DNA from: Demequina litorisediminis
GTDB taxonomy: Bacteria; Actinomycetota; Actinomycetes; Actinomycetales; Demequinaceae
DNA length: 64,000 nt
Direction: 5' to 3'
Assembly: GCF_030161615.1 (NCBI RefSeq)
Contig: NZ_BSUN01000002.1
Location: 17,792 to 81,791 of the forward strand
In this document: piece after piece, positions 18,587 to 29,963 of the stretch
How positions within the stretch are numbered: the first letter of the stretch is position 1
How the letters are laid out: every line of letters begins with the position of its first letter
Notes under the pieces: model-generated
Database searches by the model: none
What the model was told of the DNA's origin: nothing
The model's input: only the letters and a program-made list of their open reading frames with translations
Position numbers and translations under genes: made by a program

Positions 18587-20063
18587 GTGCTGGCACACGC
18601 AACTATGGCAACTGGCGTCGACCTAGCACGAAGGGGCTCCTGGGCCTCGGTTGGTTGAGCACGGCACTCCTGTTCGCGGCGCTAATCGCGACGTTCCTCA
18701 CGGTCGCGATCGCGGGACTACTAGCGGGTCTGGCCGCTATGGGTGTGAGCGCGATCGCCGCGGGCCTGGTCGTCACGAAGAACGCCGACCACGTATCGAT
18801 TATTGAAAGGGTGTGGGAGCGCATCATGTGGGCAAAGACGAAGGCAACCAAGAGGAACGTCTACAGGTCCGGCCCGCTGGCCGCGACTGGCTGGGGGCGC
18901 ACACAGCGCCCGGTGTTGCCGCACCCTTGCGGCTCAGCGAGCACGTGGACTCGCTCGGTCGACCGTTCGCTCTGATCTACTCGCCGCCGGGCGGGCTTCA
19001 CACGCTCGTCATCGAGACGGAGCCAGACGGTGCCGCTCTCGTCGACGATGAGCAGATCGACCAATGGGTTGGCTCGTGGGGATGGTGGCTCTCCCACCTG
19101 GCGGGGGAGCCCGGCCTGGTGGGTGCCTCGGTCACGGTGGAAACCGCGCCCGACACGGGTGGTCGGCTCGGCAGGGAGGTAGCGGCGAACATTTCAGGTG
19201 ACGCACCCCAGTTCGCCCGCCAGGTCCTCGCGGACACGGTCGAGAACTACCCCGCGGGATCGTCTGTGGTCCGCGCCTACCTCGCACTCACCTTTGTGTC
19301 GAGTACGAAGAAGGCAGATCGGGTGGGACGCGAGTTGGCCTCTCGTCTCCCCGAACTGACGGGCACGCTTGCCTCCACGGGAGCGGGCGTCGCTGCGCCA
19401 CTCGACGCGGCCCGGTTGTGTGAGGTGATTCGCACCGCGTATGACCCCGCTGTGGCGTCGCTGATTGACGAGGCGCGCATGGCTGGCGACCACGTCCCGC
19501 TCGAGTTTTCAGACGTTGGCCCCACCGCGGCCGAAGCCTCCTGGGACTCCTACAGGCATGACGACGCGACAAGCCGAACCTGGGTCATGACCGGTGCGCC
19601 CCACGGCCTCATCTCGGCTCGAGGCCTAGAGAAGCTCCTCGCCCCTCAGCGCGGCATCGCGCGCAAGCGCGTCACTTTGATGTTTGAACCGATCGACCCT
19701 GGTCGCGCGGCCGGGATGGTCGAGCAGGACATTCGCACCGCCAACCAGCGCGCTACGCAGCGCCAGCAAGTCGCGGCGCGTGACTCGCTCGAGATGCTCC
19801 AGGCGGCCACCACCGCGGCCGAGGAAGCGGCCGGTGCGGCTCTGATGAACTTCGCCATGCTCGTGACTGCAACGACTGTCGGGACCGGCGGCGCCGCGGA
19901 TGCCGACGTTGCGGCTGCCATCGACTCGGCCTCCAAGGCGGCGCGCATCCGACTTCGCCCGGCCTACGGGGCGCAAGACGCGGCGTTCGCGATCGGACTG
20001 CCCTTGGGCATCATTCCGGCGCGACGCGCGGAACTCACGGCGTCGATCAGGAGCGCACTGTGA
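18583..20063 (+). CDS. SCO6880-family transfer protein with N-terminal PrgI-like membrane segment
   Basis: Corrected length is 493 residues. Two hydrophobic helices (about 22-62) resemble PrgI, followed by a long soluble domain. The block QLPGVAAPLRLSEHVDSLGRPF...ETEPDGAALVD...GWWL is characteristic of SCO6880-type proteins in actinobacterial conjugation systems. CAGCTGCCC is read CAGCGCCC near 18905 and CAGGCGCCC in copy 2. TCAGCTGAC near 19196 became TCAGGTGAC here (in frame) and TCGGCGAC in copy 2. It overlaps both neighbours by GTGA. Confidence 0.8.
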
Positions 20064-21541
20064 AGCGCTCAGCGAAGAAGCCAGCCCACCCCCGGCGCTG
20101 CGCGCCCCTGCGCGTGGATGGCGCGGACCTGCTGGTGGAGCGGCCGCGCGGATCCCCGTGCCTCAGACGTGGCGCGGCACATCAGTACAGGTGTGCGGCC
20201 TATGGCCGTTCGTCGTGGGTGCCGGCGCCCCGATGGTGGGAGTGCCCATCGGACGTCACCTCGGCACCGGCGCCACGGTGTGCTGTGACCCGGTGTCGTG
20301 GTTCAACCGCGCTCGCCTCATCTCGAACCCCTCCATCTTCGTGATGGGTCTGCCCGGCCGCGGCAAGTCCAGCCTCGTCAAGCGCATGGTGACCGGTCTC
20401 GCAGGCTACGGGGTGAACCCCATCGTCGCCGGCGACTTGAAGCCCGACTATGTGAACGTCGTCCGCGCCCTTGGCGGCCAAGTGATCCGTCTCGGCCGCG
20501 GACGCGGCCACCTGAACGTCATGGACCCAGGCGAGGCGCGCGAGGCCGCGAAGCAACTGCGCGACGCCGGCCACACCAAGGCAGCGCAAGAACTTGAGGC
20601 GGAGTCCCACGGACGTCGCCTCACGATGGTGTCCGCGCTCATTGAACTGGTGCGCCATGCGCCCATCACGGATCGTGAAGAAACGATCCTTGACCAAGCG
20701 CTGCGCTTCATCGACGCTCATAACCCCGACGTCCCCGTGCTCGCCGACGTCCTCGCCGTGATCCGTTCGGCGCCAGAGTCAGTGCGAGCGGTCGCCCTCG
20801 ATCGCGGCGATACTGCCCGGTACCAGACGATCACCGAACACCTCGAAGCGTCCTTGATCGCACTGACAGGCAAGGGCCGCCTGGGCGAGATGTTCGCCCA
20901 CCCGACCGACGAACCCATGCATCTCGACCGGCCGGTGGCATTCGACATCTCTGGCATCGACGAATCGGATCGTGAACTGTCAGCAGCAGCGCTGATGGCG
21001 TGCTGGTCGACCGCATTCGCGTCAGTCGCGGTAGCAGGCGCACTCGCTGATGCCGGCATCGGACAACGTCGCCACTACTTCGTGGTGATGGACGAGATGT
21101 GGCGTGCTCTGCGGGCCAGTTCCGGCATGGTCGACCGCGTCGACGCGCTGACACGCCTGAACCGCACCATCGGCGTGGGCCTGGCAATGATTACCCACAC
21201 AATGAACGACCTCGAGGCGCTTCCCAACTCCGAGGATCGGGCCAAGGCCCGTGGCTTTGTGGAGCGCGCCGGGCTCGTCGCCTGTGCAGGTCTCCCACAG
21301 TCAGAGATCCCGCTCCTGCGCTCGATCATGTCCTTGTCGGCCGCCGAGGCCGACACCCTCACCTCGTGGGGTGCCCCGCCCGCCTGGAACCAAGCCGGCG
21401 CCAACACAACCCCACCCGGCGTCGGACAGTTTCTCATCAAGGTCCAGGGACGTCCGGGCATCCCCGTCCACGTCGACCTCACCGTCGACGAGCCTCGCCG
21501 TGTATGACACCAACGCCGCCTGGATCAAGGAACCCGCATGA
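20060..21541 (+). CDS. VirB4-like transfer ATPase
   Basis: Corrected length is 493 residues. Walker A GLPGRGKSSLVKR (about residue 96) and Walker B HYFVVMDEMWRAL (about 340) identify a VirB4/TraC-like motor ATPase of the type IV channel. Two AGCT miscalls: GAGCTGGCC read GAGCGGCC (20139-20142) and AGCCT at 21491-21495. The second one hides the true C-terminus (DELAVYDTNAAWIKEPA), whose stop overlaps the next ATG. The extreme N-terminus (first ~20 codons) is uncertain because of a C-run. Confidence 0.8.
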
Positions 21542-23194
21542 GCGACCGACGCCCCCTCGACCCCCAATTCGCCTCTCTGCTCACACTCGGCGGCGTCGCA
21601 CTCACATGCGGCACCGGCCTCTACGCAGGACTCCACTGGGGCACCGCGGCCGCCAGCATCGACCAGGACGTGCCCGGCCATCCGCTAGATGCGGTGGACG
21701 CGCTCGTCGACGGCACGATTCAGTGGCCCGGCGCTTGGGGGTGGGCGATCGCCGCCGGCATCTGGGCAGCGGGCGCCGCTGTCACCGTGGCGCTAGGCAT
21801 GCACTCACGGCGCGCCACGACACACAAGGGCCTCGCGTCGGCACGCAAGGTGACCAAGGCGACGTCCCCGAACGACACTCACCGGCAGGTCATCGGCTTC
21901 GAGGGCAACAAGCCGGTCTCGATTCGCAGCGAGGACGCGGGCCTCATGATTGCCCCGCCCCGCTCCGGCAAGACCACCACACGAGTCATCGGCGCCGTCA
22001 TCGACGCCCCCGGTGCCGTGGTGACCACTTCAACCAAGGCCGAGGTCCTGCGCCTCACCCACCTGTCGCGATCACACAAGGGCTCGGTACACGTCTTCGA
22101 CCCCGAGGGCATGTCGGGATGGCCCACACCGGCTTCATGGGACATCGTCGCAGGCTGCCAAGACCCCAACGAGGCCGACGAGCGGGCACGCGCCATGGTC
22201 AAGGCCGCACCGATGGGCGAGGGTGCCACGAACGCCGCGTTCTTCGAGCAAGCCGCCTCTGCCGTTCTCGGGGCCTACCTCCACGCGGCCGCGCTCGACG
22301 GACGAACGATCGCGGACGTCGTGGCGTGGGCGCACGACACCCGCATGCGAGACCCGTACAGCATTCTCGAGTCGCACCACGATGCAGCGCCCGGTTGGGC
22401 AAGCGAACTCGAGACTTACACGCGCGGGCAGGCAGGTCCCACGATTCAGTCGGTCCAGATGACGCTGGGGAACGCGTTGTCGGCGCTGAGGACTGGAAAG
22501 ACGGTTGAGGCCGTTCTTCCCTCGCCGCGCATGTTCGACGTCGACGCGTTCCTTGACTCATCGGACACCCTCTACCTCATGTCGACCATGGGGGAGGGGT
22601 CTGCTGCGCCGCTGACGACAGCGCTCGTGGCCACGATCGAGCGTCACGCGCGGATTCGGTCGCAGCAGAGCACCACGGGCCGCTTCGAGACACCGGTGAC
22701 GCTCGTGCTCGACGAGGCTCCCAACATCGCCCCGATTCCTTCGCTGCCTGCCCTCATGACGGACTCGGGAGGCCGCGGCATGATCGTGTGGACGATCACC
22801 CAGTCCTTCGCACAGGCTCGAGGCGCGCTGGGGTGCCAGCGGCGCGCGCACCATGTTCAACGGTGCCGCCGCCGTCGTGCTGCTCGGAGGAGTGAAGGAG
22901 AGCGACCTTCTCAAGCAACTCTCGGACCTTGCCGGCAAGCGCCAGGTCGTACGCACCACGTCTTCCACCGGAGGCACGTATCGCGGATCACGGTCATTCA
23001 GCACCGAGTGGGAAGACAACCTCCGCGTAGACCAAATCCGCGAACTGCCCACCGGCAAGGCGCTGCTGTTCTACCTCAACCAGCCACCGGCCCTCATCAC
23101 CACACAACCCTTCTGGGAGCGGCCCGACGCCAAAGAGATTCGTCGCTCCCAAGAGGACTTCGAAAGCAAGGTGCAGGCATGGACGATGAACTAA
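21538..23194 (+). CDS. VirD4/TraG-like type IV coupling protein
   Basis: Corrected length is 551 residues. Two N-terminal membrane helices (about 14-32, 64-86), Walker A APPRSGKTTTR (about 140), FDPEGMS, TLVLDEAPNI (Walker B, about 390) and ITQSFAQLEARWG. The last motif appears only after AGCT correction at 22814-22818; uncorrected, the frame breaks there. Coupling proteins recruit the relaxosome and pump DNA to the channel. The C-terminus overlaps the next gene. Confidence 0.85.
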
Positions 23195-23681
23195 TGGCGA
23201 TCGCGGACAACCTGGCCGCCGAGAGCGCACCGGTCGAAAGCGACTCCCCGCCCGTGCCCCGGCGCCTGGACTGGGACAAGTTGCCCCCGCGCTGCGCGCA
23301 GAGCTCCTAGGCGACCTGGTCCAGTGGGTGGAGTGGCTTGACGCGACGCACCTGCGCTACTCCGACACCTCACTCAAGCCGTGCTGGTGGCGTCACCCCG
23401 ACGTGCTGTGGCACCTCACCGCACTCAAAGATGCCTACGACAGCGCATACACGATGCGAATCCCGGATACCGCGCCGATCGCGTGGCACCTGCACTGGCT
23501 CTGGCCGACGATGGAGCGGATCAACACGATGCGCTCCATGCAGAAATGCAAGACAGGGGTTCACACGCCAGCCCCGAGTCCACTCCTCGACCACGACCAC
23601 GCCATCGACGAGACGATCGCACACTGGATGACCTCCGACCCCACGAGCGTGCTCGAGTTGGCCGAGCCCGACGACGCCTGA
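23179..23681 (+). CDS. Hypothetical Trp-rich protein downstream of the coupling protein
   Basis: Corrected length is 167 residues, starting inside the coupling-protein gene at ATG 23179 (MDDELMAIADN). One base is missing at the C-run 23284-23288, and adding it joins both halves (DWDKLPPALRAELLGDLVQWVEWLD). The product is soluble, with many Trp and His (WWRHPDVLWHL, WHLHWLWPTMERI). From memory such small proteins follow TraG-like genes in actinobacterial transfer clusters. Function unknown. ATG 23194 is an alternative start. Confidence 0.6.
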
Positions 23682-23708
23682 GGCAGCCTCGTACGCCATA
23701 GTTGGGGC

Positions 23709-24119
23709 ATGTCACGGGCATCTGAGCACGCCTCGGTAGAGGAAACACCTCGTGCTCCCTTCTGGGCGGTAGAAATCAAGCGCGGTTGGCTACTAGTCGC
23801 GAGCGTGGGGGGTGCGAGCATCGGCTGGGGGGCCAGCGCCCTGATCGGGCCGTGGACCCCCGAGAAGGACTTCTGGCACCCATTCCTTACCGGACCGCCT
23901 GCCGCGGGACTGTTTGCACTTGTCGGCGCCGTCATCGCGTACTTTGCCGCCGGCAAAGCGTCGCAGGTCGCCCGCGACACAGGCGCCCGCGAAGCCTGGT
24001 GGAGTCGAGCGGGGTGGGCGATAGAGATGGCCCGTGCTGATGCGGTCGCTGATCGTCTGCTAGGCATCCGAGCGCTTGGGGTGCTCATTGACTCGGTAGC
24101 GAGGAAGACGGAGAAATGA
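23709..24119 (+). CDS. Two-helix membrane protein
   Basis: 136 residues. Two hydrophobic helices (about 26-48 and 63-82, GPPAAGLFALVGAVIAYFAA) followed by a helical, charged C-terminal tail. Its stop overlaps the ATG of a 29-codon frame. Function unknown; it may belong to the end of the transfer operon or be an exclusion-type protein (inference from size, topology and place only). Confidence 0.55.
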   Translation: MSRASEHASVEETPRAPFWAVEIKRGWLLVASVGGASIGWGASALIGPWTPEKDFWHPFLTGPPAAGLFALVGAVIAYFAAGKASQVARDTGAREAWWSRAGWAIEMARADAVADRLLGIRALGVLIDSVARKTEK

Positions 24120-24205
24120 TTGTCGGGTTCTTGGAGGAAACGGTGCTTCGTGCCGTGGACAGTGAGCCAGCGGCAACCGACAATGACGAGGAGGGAGGTG
24201 CGTAG
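24116..24205 (+). CDS. 29-residue acidic small ORF
   Basis: Opens with ATGA overlap to the membrane-protein gene and ends directly against the ATG of the next gene; its 3' end contains that gene's GGAGGT ribosome binding site. The product begins MIVGFLEETVL and has an acidic C-terminus. It may be a coupling ORF for translation of the next gene rather than a functional protein. Confidence 0.4.
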   Translation: MIVGFLEETVLRAVDSEPAATDNDEEGGA

Positions 24206-24424
24206 ATGAGCACCACGCGACAGTGGCGAAGCAAACTCGCCGACCGGATCGAAGACGGCCAAGCCGAGCCCATCAGCGCACGCGAAGAAGAACTCGTAGT
24301 CGAGTTGATCCGCACCTTCAAGGTCAAGCACGGACGTAAGCCCGGTGAGCGGGTCGCAACCAAGTCCGGCAGCCACAGGTTGATCGACCGCGATTCCAGC
24401 GAGTCACAGCAGTCGGCCGGCTGA
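24206..24424 (+). CDS. Small hypothetical protein, last gene of the transfer operon
   Basis: 72 residues, preceded by a strong GGAGGT. Charged and helical (ISAREEELVVELIRTFKVKHGRK), basic middle, hydrophilic tail. No domain recognised. A hairpin terminator follows within 15 bases, and the convergent relaxase gene ends at 24444. Confidence 0.55.
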   Translation: MSTTRQWRSKLADRIEDGQAEPISAREEELVVELIRTFKVKHGRKPGERVATKSGSHRLIDRDSSESQQSAG

Positions 24425-24437
24425 CAGACCGCCTTCG

Positions 24438-24455
24438 CCCGCGCTACAGCGCGGG
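24438..24455. terminator. Hairpin between convergent transfer operon and relaxase
   Basis: CCCGCGCT-AC-AGCGCGGG, 8 perfect pairs, overlapping the relaxase stop codon. The 2-base loop would open to a slightly shorter stem. No T-run is visible. Confidence 0.4.
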
Positions 24456-27400
24456 AGAATCGCGCTGGAGCGTGGGACTCGGCGCAGGCGCAGGGGAAGT
24501 CGACGGACGCACCTGCGCCGCCGCGGTCACCCCGGCGGGGTCCGCGTCGTAGCGGGCGAGCGCTTGCGCGAGTCGGTCACCGTCAAGGCCCCGCTCTCGG
24601 AGAAGCCCCTCGAGCACGGCGCGCTTGCGGCCGTGCTCCGCGGCCGCCTCGGCGCCGGGATCCACGAGGGGGCGCACACCCCACTCGTGGCGCATGGCCG
24701 CGGCTTCGGTGCCCTCCGGGTAGTCCGCGGCCGATGCGTCTTGCATGAGGTCCCGGATGCGGCTCTCCGCGCGGCCGAGCCAGGCATCGACGTCCGCCTT
24801 GCCGGTGGTGATGCCGGGCGCGTAGCGCGCGTCGTCGACGCCCTGGCGGCACGCTTCGGTGAAGTCCTCGCGGCTCGTGTGGGCGTGCGCGAGGGCGCGA
24901 AGTTCTGCCTCGGCGGATCGCGGTTCGCGGGTGCGCGCGTACTCGACGGCGGCCTCGTACGTCTCCGCGCCTAGCACCGCAGGGGCGTCGTCGCCGATCG
25001 CGGAGCGAACGATGGCGTCGCCTGCAGCCGCACTGGGGGAGTGGAGATCGCGGACGGCGCGGTGGCGTTCAAGCCACACGTCGAGCCTTGTTCTCTGCCG
25101 CGTACTCGTCCCACAAGGTGGCGTGCGCGGAGGTCTGGTCGGTGTTGTTGTCGATCGCGTTCTTGAGGATCGACGCGGCCGAAATGGTCGGCGCGACGGC
25201 GTGGTGGCCGTCCGCGTCACCGGCGGCGATGTTGGCGACATAGATGTGGTTGTCAGCGCGGCCGCGCGTGAGCCCCACGTACAGCCTGGTCACGTCCTGT
25301 GGTGTCGTTGATGAGGAGGTGGGCGTGGTCGACGGTGCGGCCCTGGGAACCGTGGACGGTGACGGCGTATCCCAGGTCGACGTGCTGGGCGGCGTACTCT
25401 GCGTCGACCTGCACCTGGTCGTGGGTGCCCTCTCGGGACAGCGTGAGCGCACCGGTCTTGTCTACTGCGGTGACGGTCCAGGTGTCGCCGTTGCGCACGA
25501 AGTCACCGCGACCGTAGGTGTTCTCGCGGTCGTTCCGGCGGGTCACGACCAGGTCGCCGATACCGACGACAGAGCCGTCTGCGAGGCTCGTGGTGGTCAT
25601 CTTGACCGCCCCAGTGGAGATGCGCCAGGCCTGTGCGGCGCGGGCCAGAGTGGTGACCTGGTCGCGGGTAGCGGCGATCATCACGGAGGTGTCACCGCGT
25701 GACAGATCAGCCTTCCAGGCTTCGACCATCGATTCCGTGACGGAGTCGACAGTACCGGTGTGGAGGCGACCGTTGTCGATGTAGAAGTCCGCAGCGCTGG
25801 TGCTGCCGGAGCGTAGACACATAGTGGCGTCGGCTTCCTCGGCCGAGTGGAAGCGCCAGATCTGATCCATGTGCACCGCTCCTACGGCGCGATCGAACAG
25901 GCGTAGCGAGCCCGCGCCGGTCACGGCGTCGAGCCTGTGCGGGGTCGCCGATGAGGCGCACGGACGCCCCCGCCTCGCGGGCGTGGGTGATGACCGCGTC
26001 AATGTCGGCGGAGTCGGTCATGCCAGCCTCGTCGATCAGAACGACTGTCGATGCGTCAAGCCGTAGGGCCTCGGGGATGCGACCCCGCGTGTAGGCGTCG
26101 ACGAACTTCGCCACAGTCTCGGCGCGCACCTCGAGCCTCGCCGCTCAGTACCTTCGCGGCCGCGGCCGATGGGGCGAGCGCAACGACGCGGCCGCCGCCG
26201 ATGTTCACGGCATCGGCGAACACCTTCATGGCGGTGGTCTTGCCTGCGCCGGCAGGACCAATAGCCGCGTCGACGAGACGGCCCGACGCGATGAAGCGTC
26301 GCGCCACGGCGAGCCTGTCCTTCGTCGAGGGGACGTGTGCGCATCCGTGACAGCAGGTCCACGTTGGCGGCATCGAACACGGGACCCCACGCAGTTTCGG
26401 CGGCCTCGAGAAGTCGCGTCTCGCGCGCGAGGACGGCTTCACTTGTGCGCCACTTCGCGTGGGCCGGGCCAAAGACCACGGTGCGATCGCGCCGCCTCAA
26501 CACGTCGGGCGTGTTCAGTAGGTCCGGCATCGACAGGTCGATGGAGTGATGTTCGGTCGCGGCCACGACCTCACGAATCGTGGCGTCAAGGTCCTCGAGG
26601 TCGGCCAACGTTCCGGCCGCGCTACCGCCGGCAAAGTGCTCCATGCGGGACTTGAGGTCCGCGTTGGGGGAGAGGTAGTCGCGCAGCAGGCGCTCAGTGG
26701 TCGCGGTGACGTTGGCGCTGTTCCAACGCGCACGCTTCTGCCCCAGGTCCTCAACGACTGCGCGCGCTAGCCCGTCGACCTGGTCCACCGTGAGGGTGAA
26801 CGGGGCCGGTTTGCGCGGCCCAGCAACCACGCCGGCGGTCATCTTGCGCACCGCGGAGCGACGCCCCAACAGTTCGCGTGCGCGCCCAGCCCACTGCTCG
26901 CGCTGCTCACCAAGAGTCTCCCCAGACTCCTTCGCCGGGCGGGTCGCGAGGGTCGCCTGCTGAGCAAGACGACGCATCGTGGCCTTACTCGGCGCCCGAC
27001 CATAAGTGGTCGTGTACTCGGCCACGAGCGCGTCAAGATGCGCGCCAATGTCGCGTGTGCGGGACGAGAACGCCTCCCGCACACCCTTGTCGATGCCCAC
27101 GATTTCGCGTACGGCCTGGCCACCGCGTGCGGTGTAGACGTCCTCGAACGTCACGCCAAGTTCACGGGTCAGGCGCGACTCCATCTCGAGCCTGGTAGCG
27201 CTCGGAAGCGGCGACGCCATAAGCGTAGATGGCGCGCGCGTCGAGCGTGCGCCACGTCCCCTGGGCGTCCTGGACCCGGTTCGCGACCACGACGTGCGTG
27301 TGCAGGTTTGGGTCACCGTGCCGTGATGTGTGGTGGTCGAACGCGGCGGTCGCGAACCCGTCGCCGTCGATCTGGAGCACACCTCCGTGGCCCGTGCGGG

Positions 27401-28088
27401 TCACGCAAGCGTCTTCCTGCATCGCAGTCATGGACGCCTGCCAGGCCTCGTCGTGAATGCGGGCGATCGTCTTGGACGTGTCCTCATCGGCCAAGCCCCA
27501 CAGCACGGAAACGCTCTTGACTGGTGTGAACACCAGGTCGAATCCTGACACTGCCTGCTTGGCGCTCCCGCCTTGCTCGGCGAGGAAGCGGTTCACGTCG
27601 GTAGTCGTGATGACGCCCGCTTCGGGCTGGATGCGGAGGTACTCGAACGCGGCATCACGCCGCGCCTGGGACGCCTCGCTGGCACTGGGAACACGGTCGT
27701 AGGCGGTGTGAAAGTCAGTGAACGCGGCATCAACGTAGGGCGTGAAGTCGTCCGCCGCGGCCTTGAACACTGGCATGGCGTGACCCAGTTGCGTGCTGGC
27801 GAGCGCCTGGTCAGGGAGTACCCCTGAGCCGTGAGTTGCGCCTCGATCCTGTCTGCGTCGGGGTGCCGGCCCTCGCCAAACAAAGCGAGCATCTGCGCCT
27901 CGGTCACCGCGCCAGAGACGCGCAGCGCCTCAGCGCCACGACCCCACCACTGGCCCGCAGGGTTACCCGTCTCGAGGTAGTAGTCGCCGAGCGCTTGCCC
28001 ACGCTCGCGCTTCTGGTCTGCGCTCGAAATCTGATCAGTCAGATACCGATAGCCGTCACCCGCGTAAAGCCTTGTGAACGGTCATCAT
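24444..28088 (-). CDS. MobF-type relaxase-helicase (TraA/TrwC-like)
   Basis: Corrected length is 1212 residues. It begins MTVHKLYAGDGYRYLTDQI, the TrwC relaxase start with catalytic Tyr nearby. The metal-binding His triad is in HHTSRHGDPNLHTHV (about 250). C-terminal RecD-like helicase: GPAGAGKTTA (about 610), VVLIDEAGM (683), GDPAQLD, VHGSQGRT (914), YVGLTRGRADN (938). Seven AGCT miscalls (28068, 27189, 26312, 26134, 25932, 25283, 25084) and one deletion near 27800 split it; corrected length 3639 is divisible by three. It nicks oriT and unwinds the transferred strand. The start is one of two adjacent ATGs with a weak AGGGTGGG site. Confidence 0.85.
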
Positions 28089-28104
28089 GCGCCCACCCTA
28101 GCCG

Positions 28105-28190
28105 GTACTTGTGGAAAAACCGCACCGTGGTGCAAGAGGTGTGTTCAGTTCTGCCTTCGGCTTTGGCGGTTTGGCTGGGTTTTCCACGGG
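28105..28190. promoter_or_regulatory. oriT candidate upstream of the relaxase
   Basis: In the divergent gap between relaxase and accessory gene, GTGGAAAA (28111-28118) and TTTTCCAC (28180-28187) form an inverted repeat that encloses the hairpin GCACC-GT-GGTGC (28122-28133) and GCC-TTC-GGC. Hairpin plus flanking inverted repeat beside a MobF relaxase is the usual layout of oriT. The nic site cannot be placed by eye. Confidence 0.45.
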
Positions 28191-28219
28191 AGTGTGGACG
28201 GCTCACTCAAAGGAGGGGT

Positions 28220-28270
28220 ATGGTCGGGCCTGTGAGAGAGGTAGGACTTAGGGCAATGGGAGGTAACTGA
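28220..28270 (+). CDS. 16-residue leader-peptide candidate
   Basis: ATG 28220 lies 4 bases after AGGAGGGG, the best ribosome binding site in the area, and opens MVGPVREVGLRAMGGN before a stop. The next gene, 24 bases on, lacks such a site, so translation of the leader might couple to it. It could equally be a chance frame. Confidence 0.3.
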   Translation: MVGPVREVGLRAMGGN

Positions 28271-28293
28271 CTCACAGACGAACGGTTGAACCA

Positions 28294-28705
28294 ATGCCTC
28301 GCTCTACCAAGCCAGGTCCAGCAGCACGCGCAGAAGTGCGACGTAGGCTGGCCAAACTCAACGCCGATCGCGCAGAGCGCGACGCGCGAATCCAAGCCTC
28401 CGTCGAGGCCGCACTTGACGTCGAGGCTCCTGTAATCAGCGCACGTGAAGCGTTGGCAGGTGCGCAGGCCGCGTTGGCGGCCGCGGAGGAGTCCGCGCGG
28501 ACGCGCCTCGCGGACGTCGTCATGCAGCCTGCGCGACGACCATCTGTCTGCAGGCGAGATCGCGATGCTTCTTAATCGCTCCGTGCGAGACGTCCAGGGG
28601 ATGATTCGCGCAGCGCGCTCGGCGCCCATCGCGGCGCCCGCAGTGGAGCACTCCGTCGACGAGCCCGCCCCGGCTTACGAGGGGAGCGTGGTCTCGGATG
28701 CCTGA
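28294..28705 (+). CDS. Coiled-coil HTH protein, possible relaxosome accessory factor
   Basis: Corrected length is 136 residues after the AGCT miscall at 28526-28530 (VMQLRDDHLSAGEIA). Basic N-terminus, long Ala/Glu helix (about 25-85), then an HTH-like segment LRDDHLSAGEIAMLLNRSVRDVQGMIR and an acidic tail. Located divergent to the relaxase next to the oriT candidate, it may be an accessory DNA-binding protein. That role is inferred from place and composition. Confidence 0.6.
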
Positions 28706-28829
28706 CGAGACGTTGTTCGCGCTCGATTCGATGCTCGAGAACGTGGTCGCGGCGTCGATCGCTGCGTGGAGCGATCAAGAGCCCGACCCGGTGTTCATCA
28801 CCCCCGTCATCAGCGTGGAAGCCCGATGA
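28698..28829 (+). CDS. 43-residue small protein
   Basis: Start overlaps the preceding gene and stop overlaps the next (ATGA). The product begins MPDETLFALDSMLENVV, then an acidic helix with Trp. Operon position favours a real gene; function unknown. Confidence 0.45.
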   Translation: MPDETLFALDSMLENVVAASIAAWSDQEPDPVFITPVISVEAR

Positions 28830-29843
28830 GCGAGCACCGTTTGAACCTCGCACCCTTCATAGCGACGTTGCCCGATGCCATTGGACAGCGACCCGTCGAA
28901 GGACAGATGGCCGTGATCGTGGCTAACGATGACGGGCCCCGCGGGGTGACACTAGTCCGTCCCGGCGCGACCAGCGAGGAGATCGCGAAAGCAACTCGGC
29001 GCATCACGAGGACACCAGAGCAGTTCGCGGTCATCGTCGGGTACGGCCGCTCTGCAGCGGCGACAGCGCGCGAGACCGCGGCGGCTCTCGGCGGCAAGTC
29101 CCTTCACGGGTATGTCGATGCGGGCGACACCTGGCAAGCCTGGGACGCCCCGAGTGAGTCATACCGTCCCGAACGGCTGCCCGATGTGGCGACCCAGGCG
29201 GCCTTCATCACCGGTGCGCAGCGACCGCCGGGGGCTGTGGCCGAACTGAGACTCGCACCCGAGCCTGGCTATGCGGTGCTGACTACCAAGGATGCTCGCG
29301 CTCTCGACAGCACCGCACCCTCATTTCGCGTGGAAGTCGCACGACGCACGTTCGATGCGGCGGTTGCCGAGTATCCCAAGGTCACACCAGCACGTCTGTC
29401 GACCCTTGGGCATCTGGCAACGTCTGACGTTGCCGCGCGCGTTGCCATCGTGGCACGCGCGTGCCACTCGGACACTGCGGAGGCCGTCGTCGTCGAGGCA
29501 CTGCGACTAGCCCCGGTCGAATACCGACCGGCATTCGCAGAGATCGCGGTAACCGCGACCTGCGCGAACGGCAAGTCGGCCCGTCGTGCGCGGCCTCATC
29601 AGCCACGTGCGGGACAACTCCACTCTTGGGGTTCTCGGTCGCTCGGGCGTGGAACGTGGCGTTCCGCGCGACGTGATCGCCGAAACCGTGAGAGGCGTCG
29701 AGCGAGCGCTCGACGGGCGCTTGCCGCAAATGGACGCGATGTGGAAGGCGGCTCAGGCCGCCGCGCCCGTCGCGCAGCCGTCGGTGGGCGTAGCCCCTCC
29801 GACCCCGGCGCCGGGCGCGCCACGCGTCGACCTCGCGCCGTAA
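28826..29843 (+). CDS. DUF4192-like protein
   Basis: Corrected length is 339 residues. N-terminal half: DAIGQRPVEGQMAVIVANDD and RTPEQFAVIVGY, the layout of actinobacterial DUF4192 proteins (function unknown). The frame breaks around 29547-29575; reading GCAGCTAACC for GCGGTAACC and AAGCTCGG for AAGTCGG restores EIAANRDLRERQARPVVRGL and a length divisible by three. The C-terminus is Pro-rich (APPTPAPGAPRVDLAP). It is part of the small operon divergent from the relaxase. Confidence 0.6.
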
Positions 29844-29892
29844 CTGCCCCACGCTGCACCTCACCCACCGGGCGCTGGTGCAAGACACCCCG

Positions 29893-29916
29893 TGTCGACG
29901 TCGCGTGACGTCGACA
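29893..29916. promoter_or_regulatory. 10-bp perfect inverted repeat before the large surface protein
   Basis: TGTCGACGTC-GCGT-GACGTCGACA, extended by CCCC/GGGG with one mismatch. It is 48 bases upstream of the surface-protein start. It could be a terminator of the DUF4192-like operon or an operator; there is no T-run. Confidence 0.5.
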
Positions 29917-29963
29917 AGGGGTCAGCATTCACAAACTTTCGTCCCAGGCGAGGGGGATTCACC

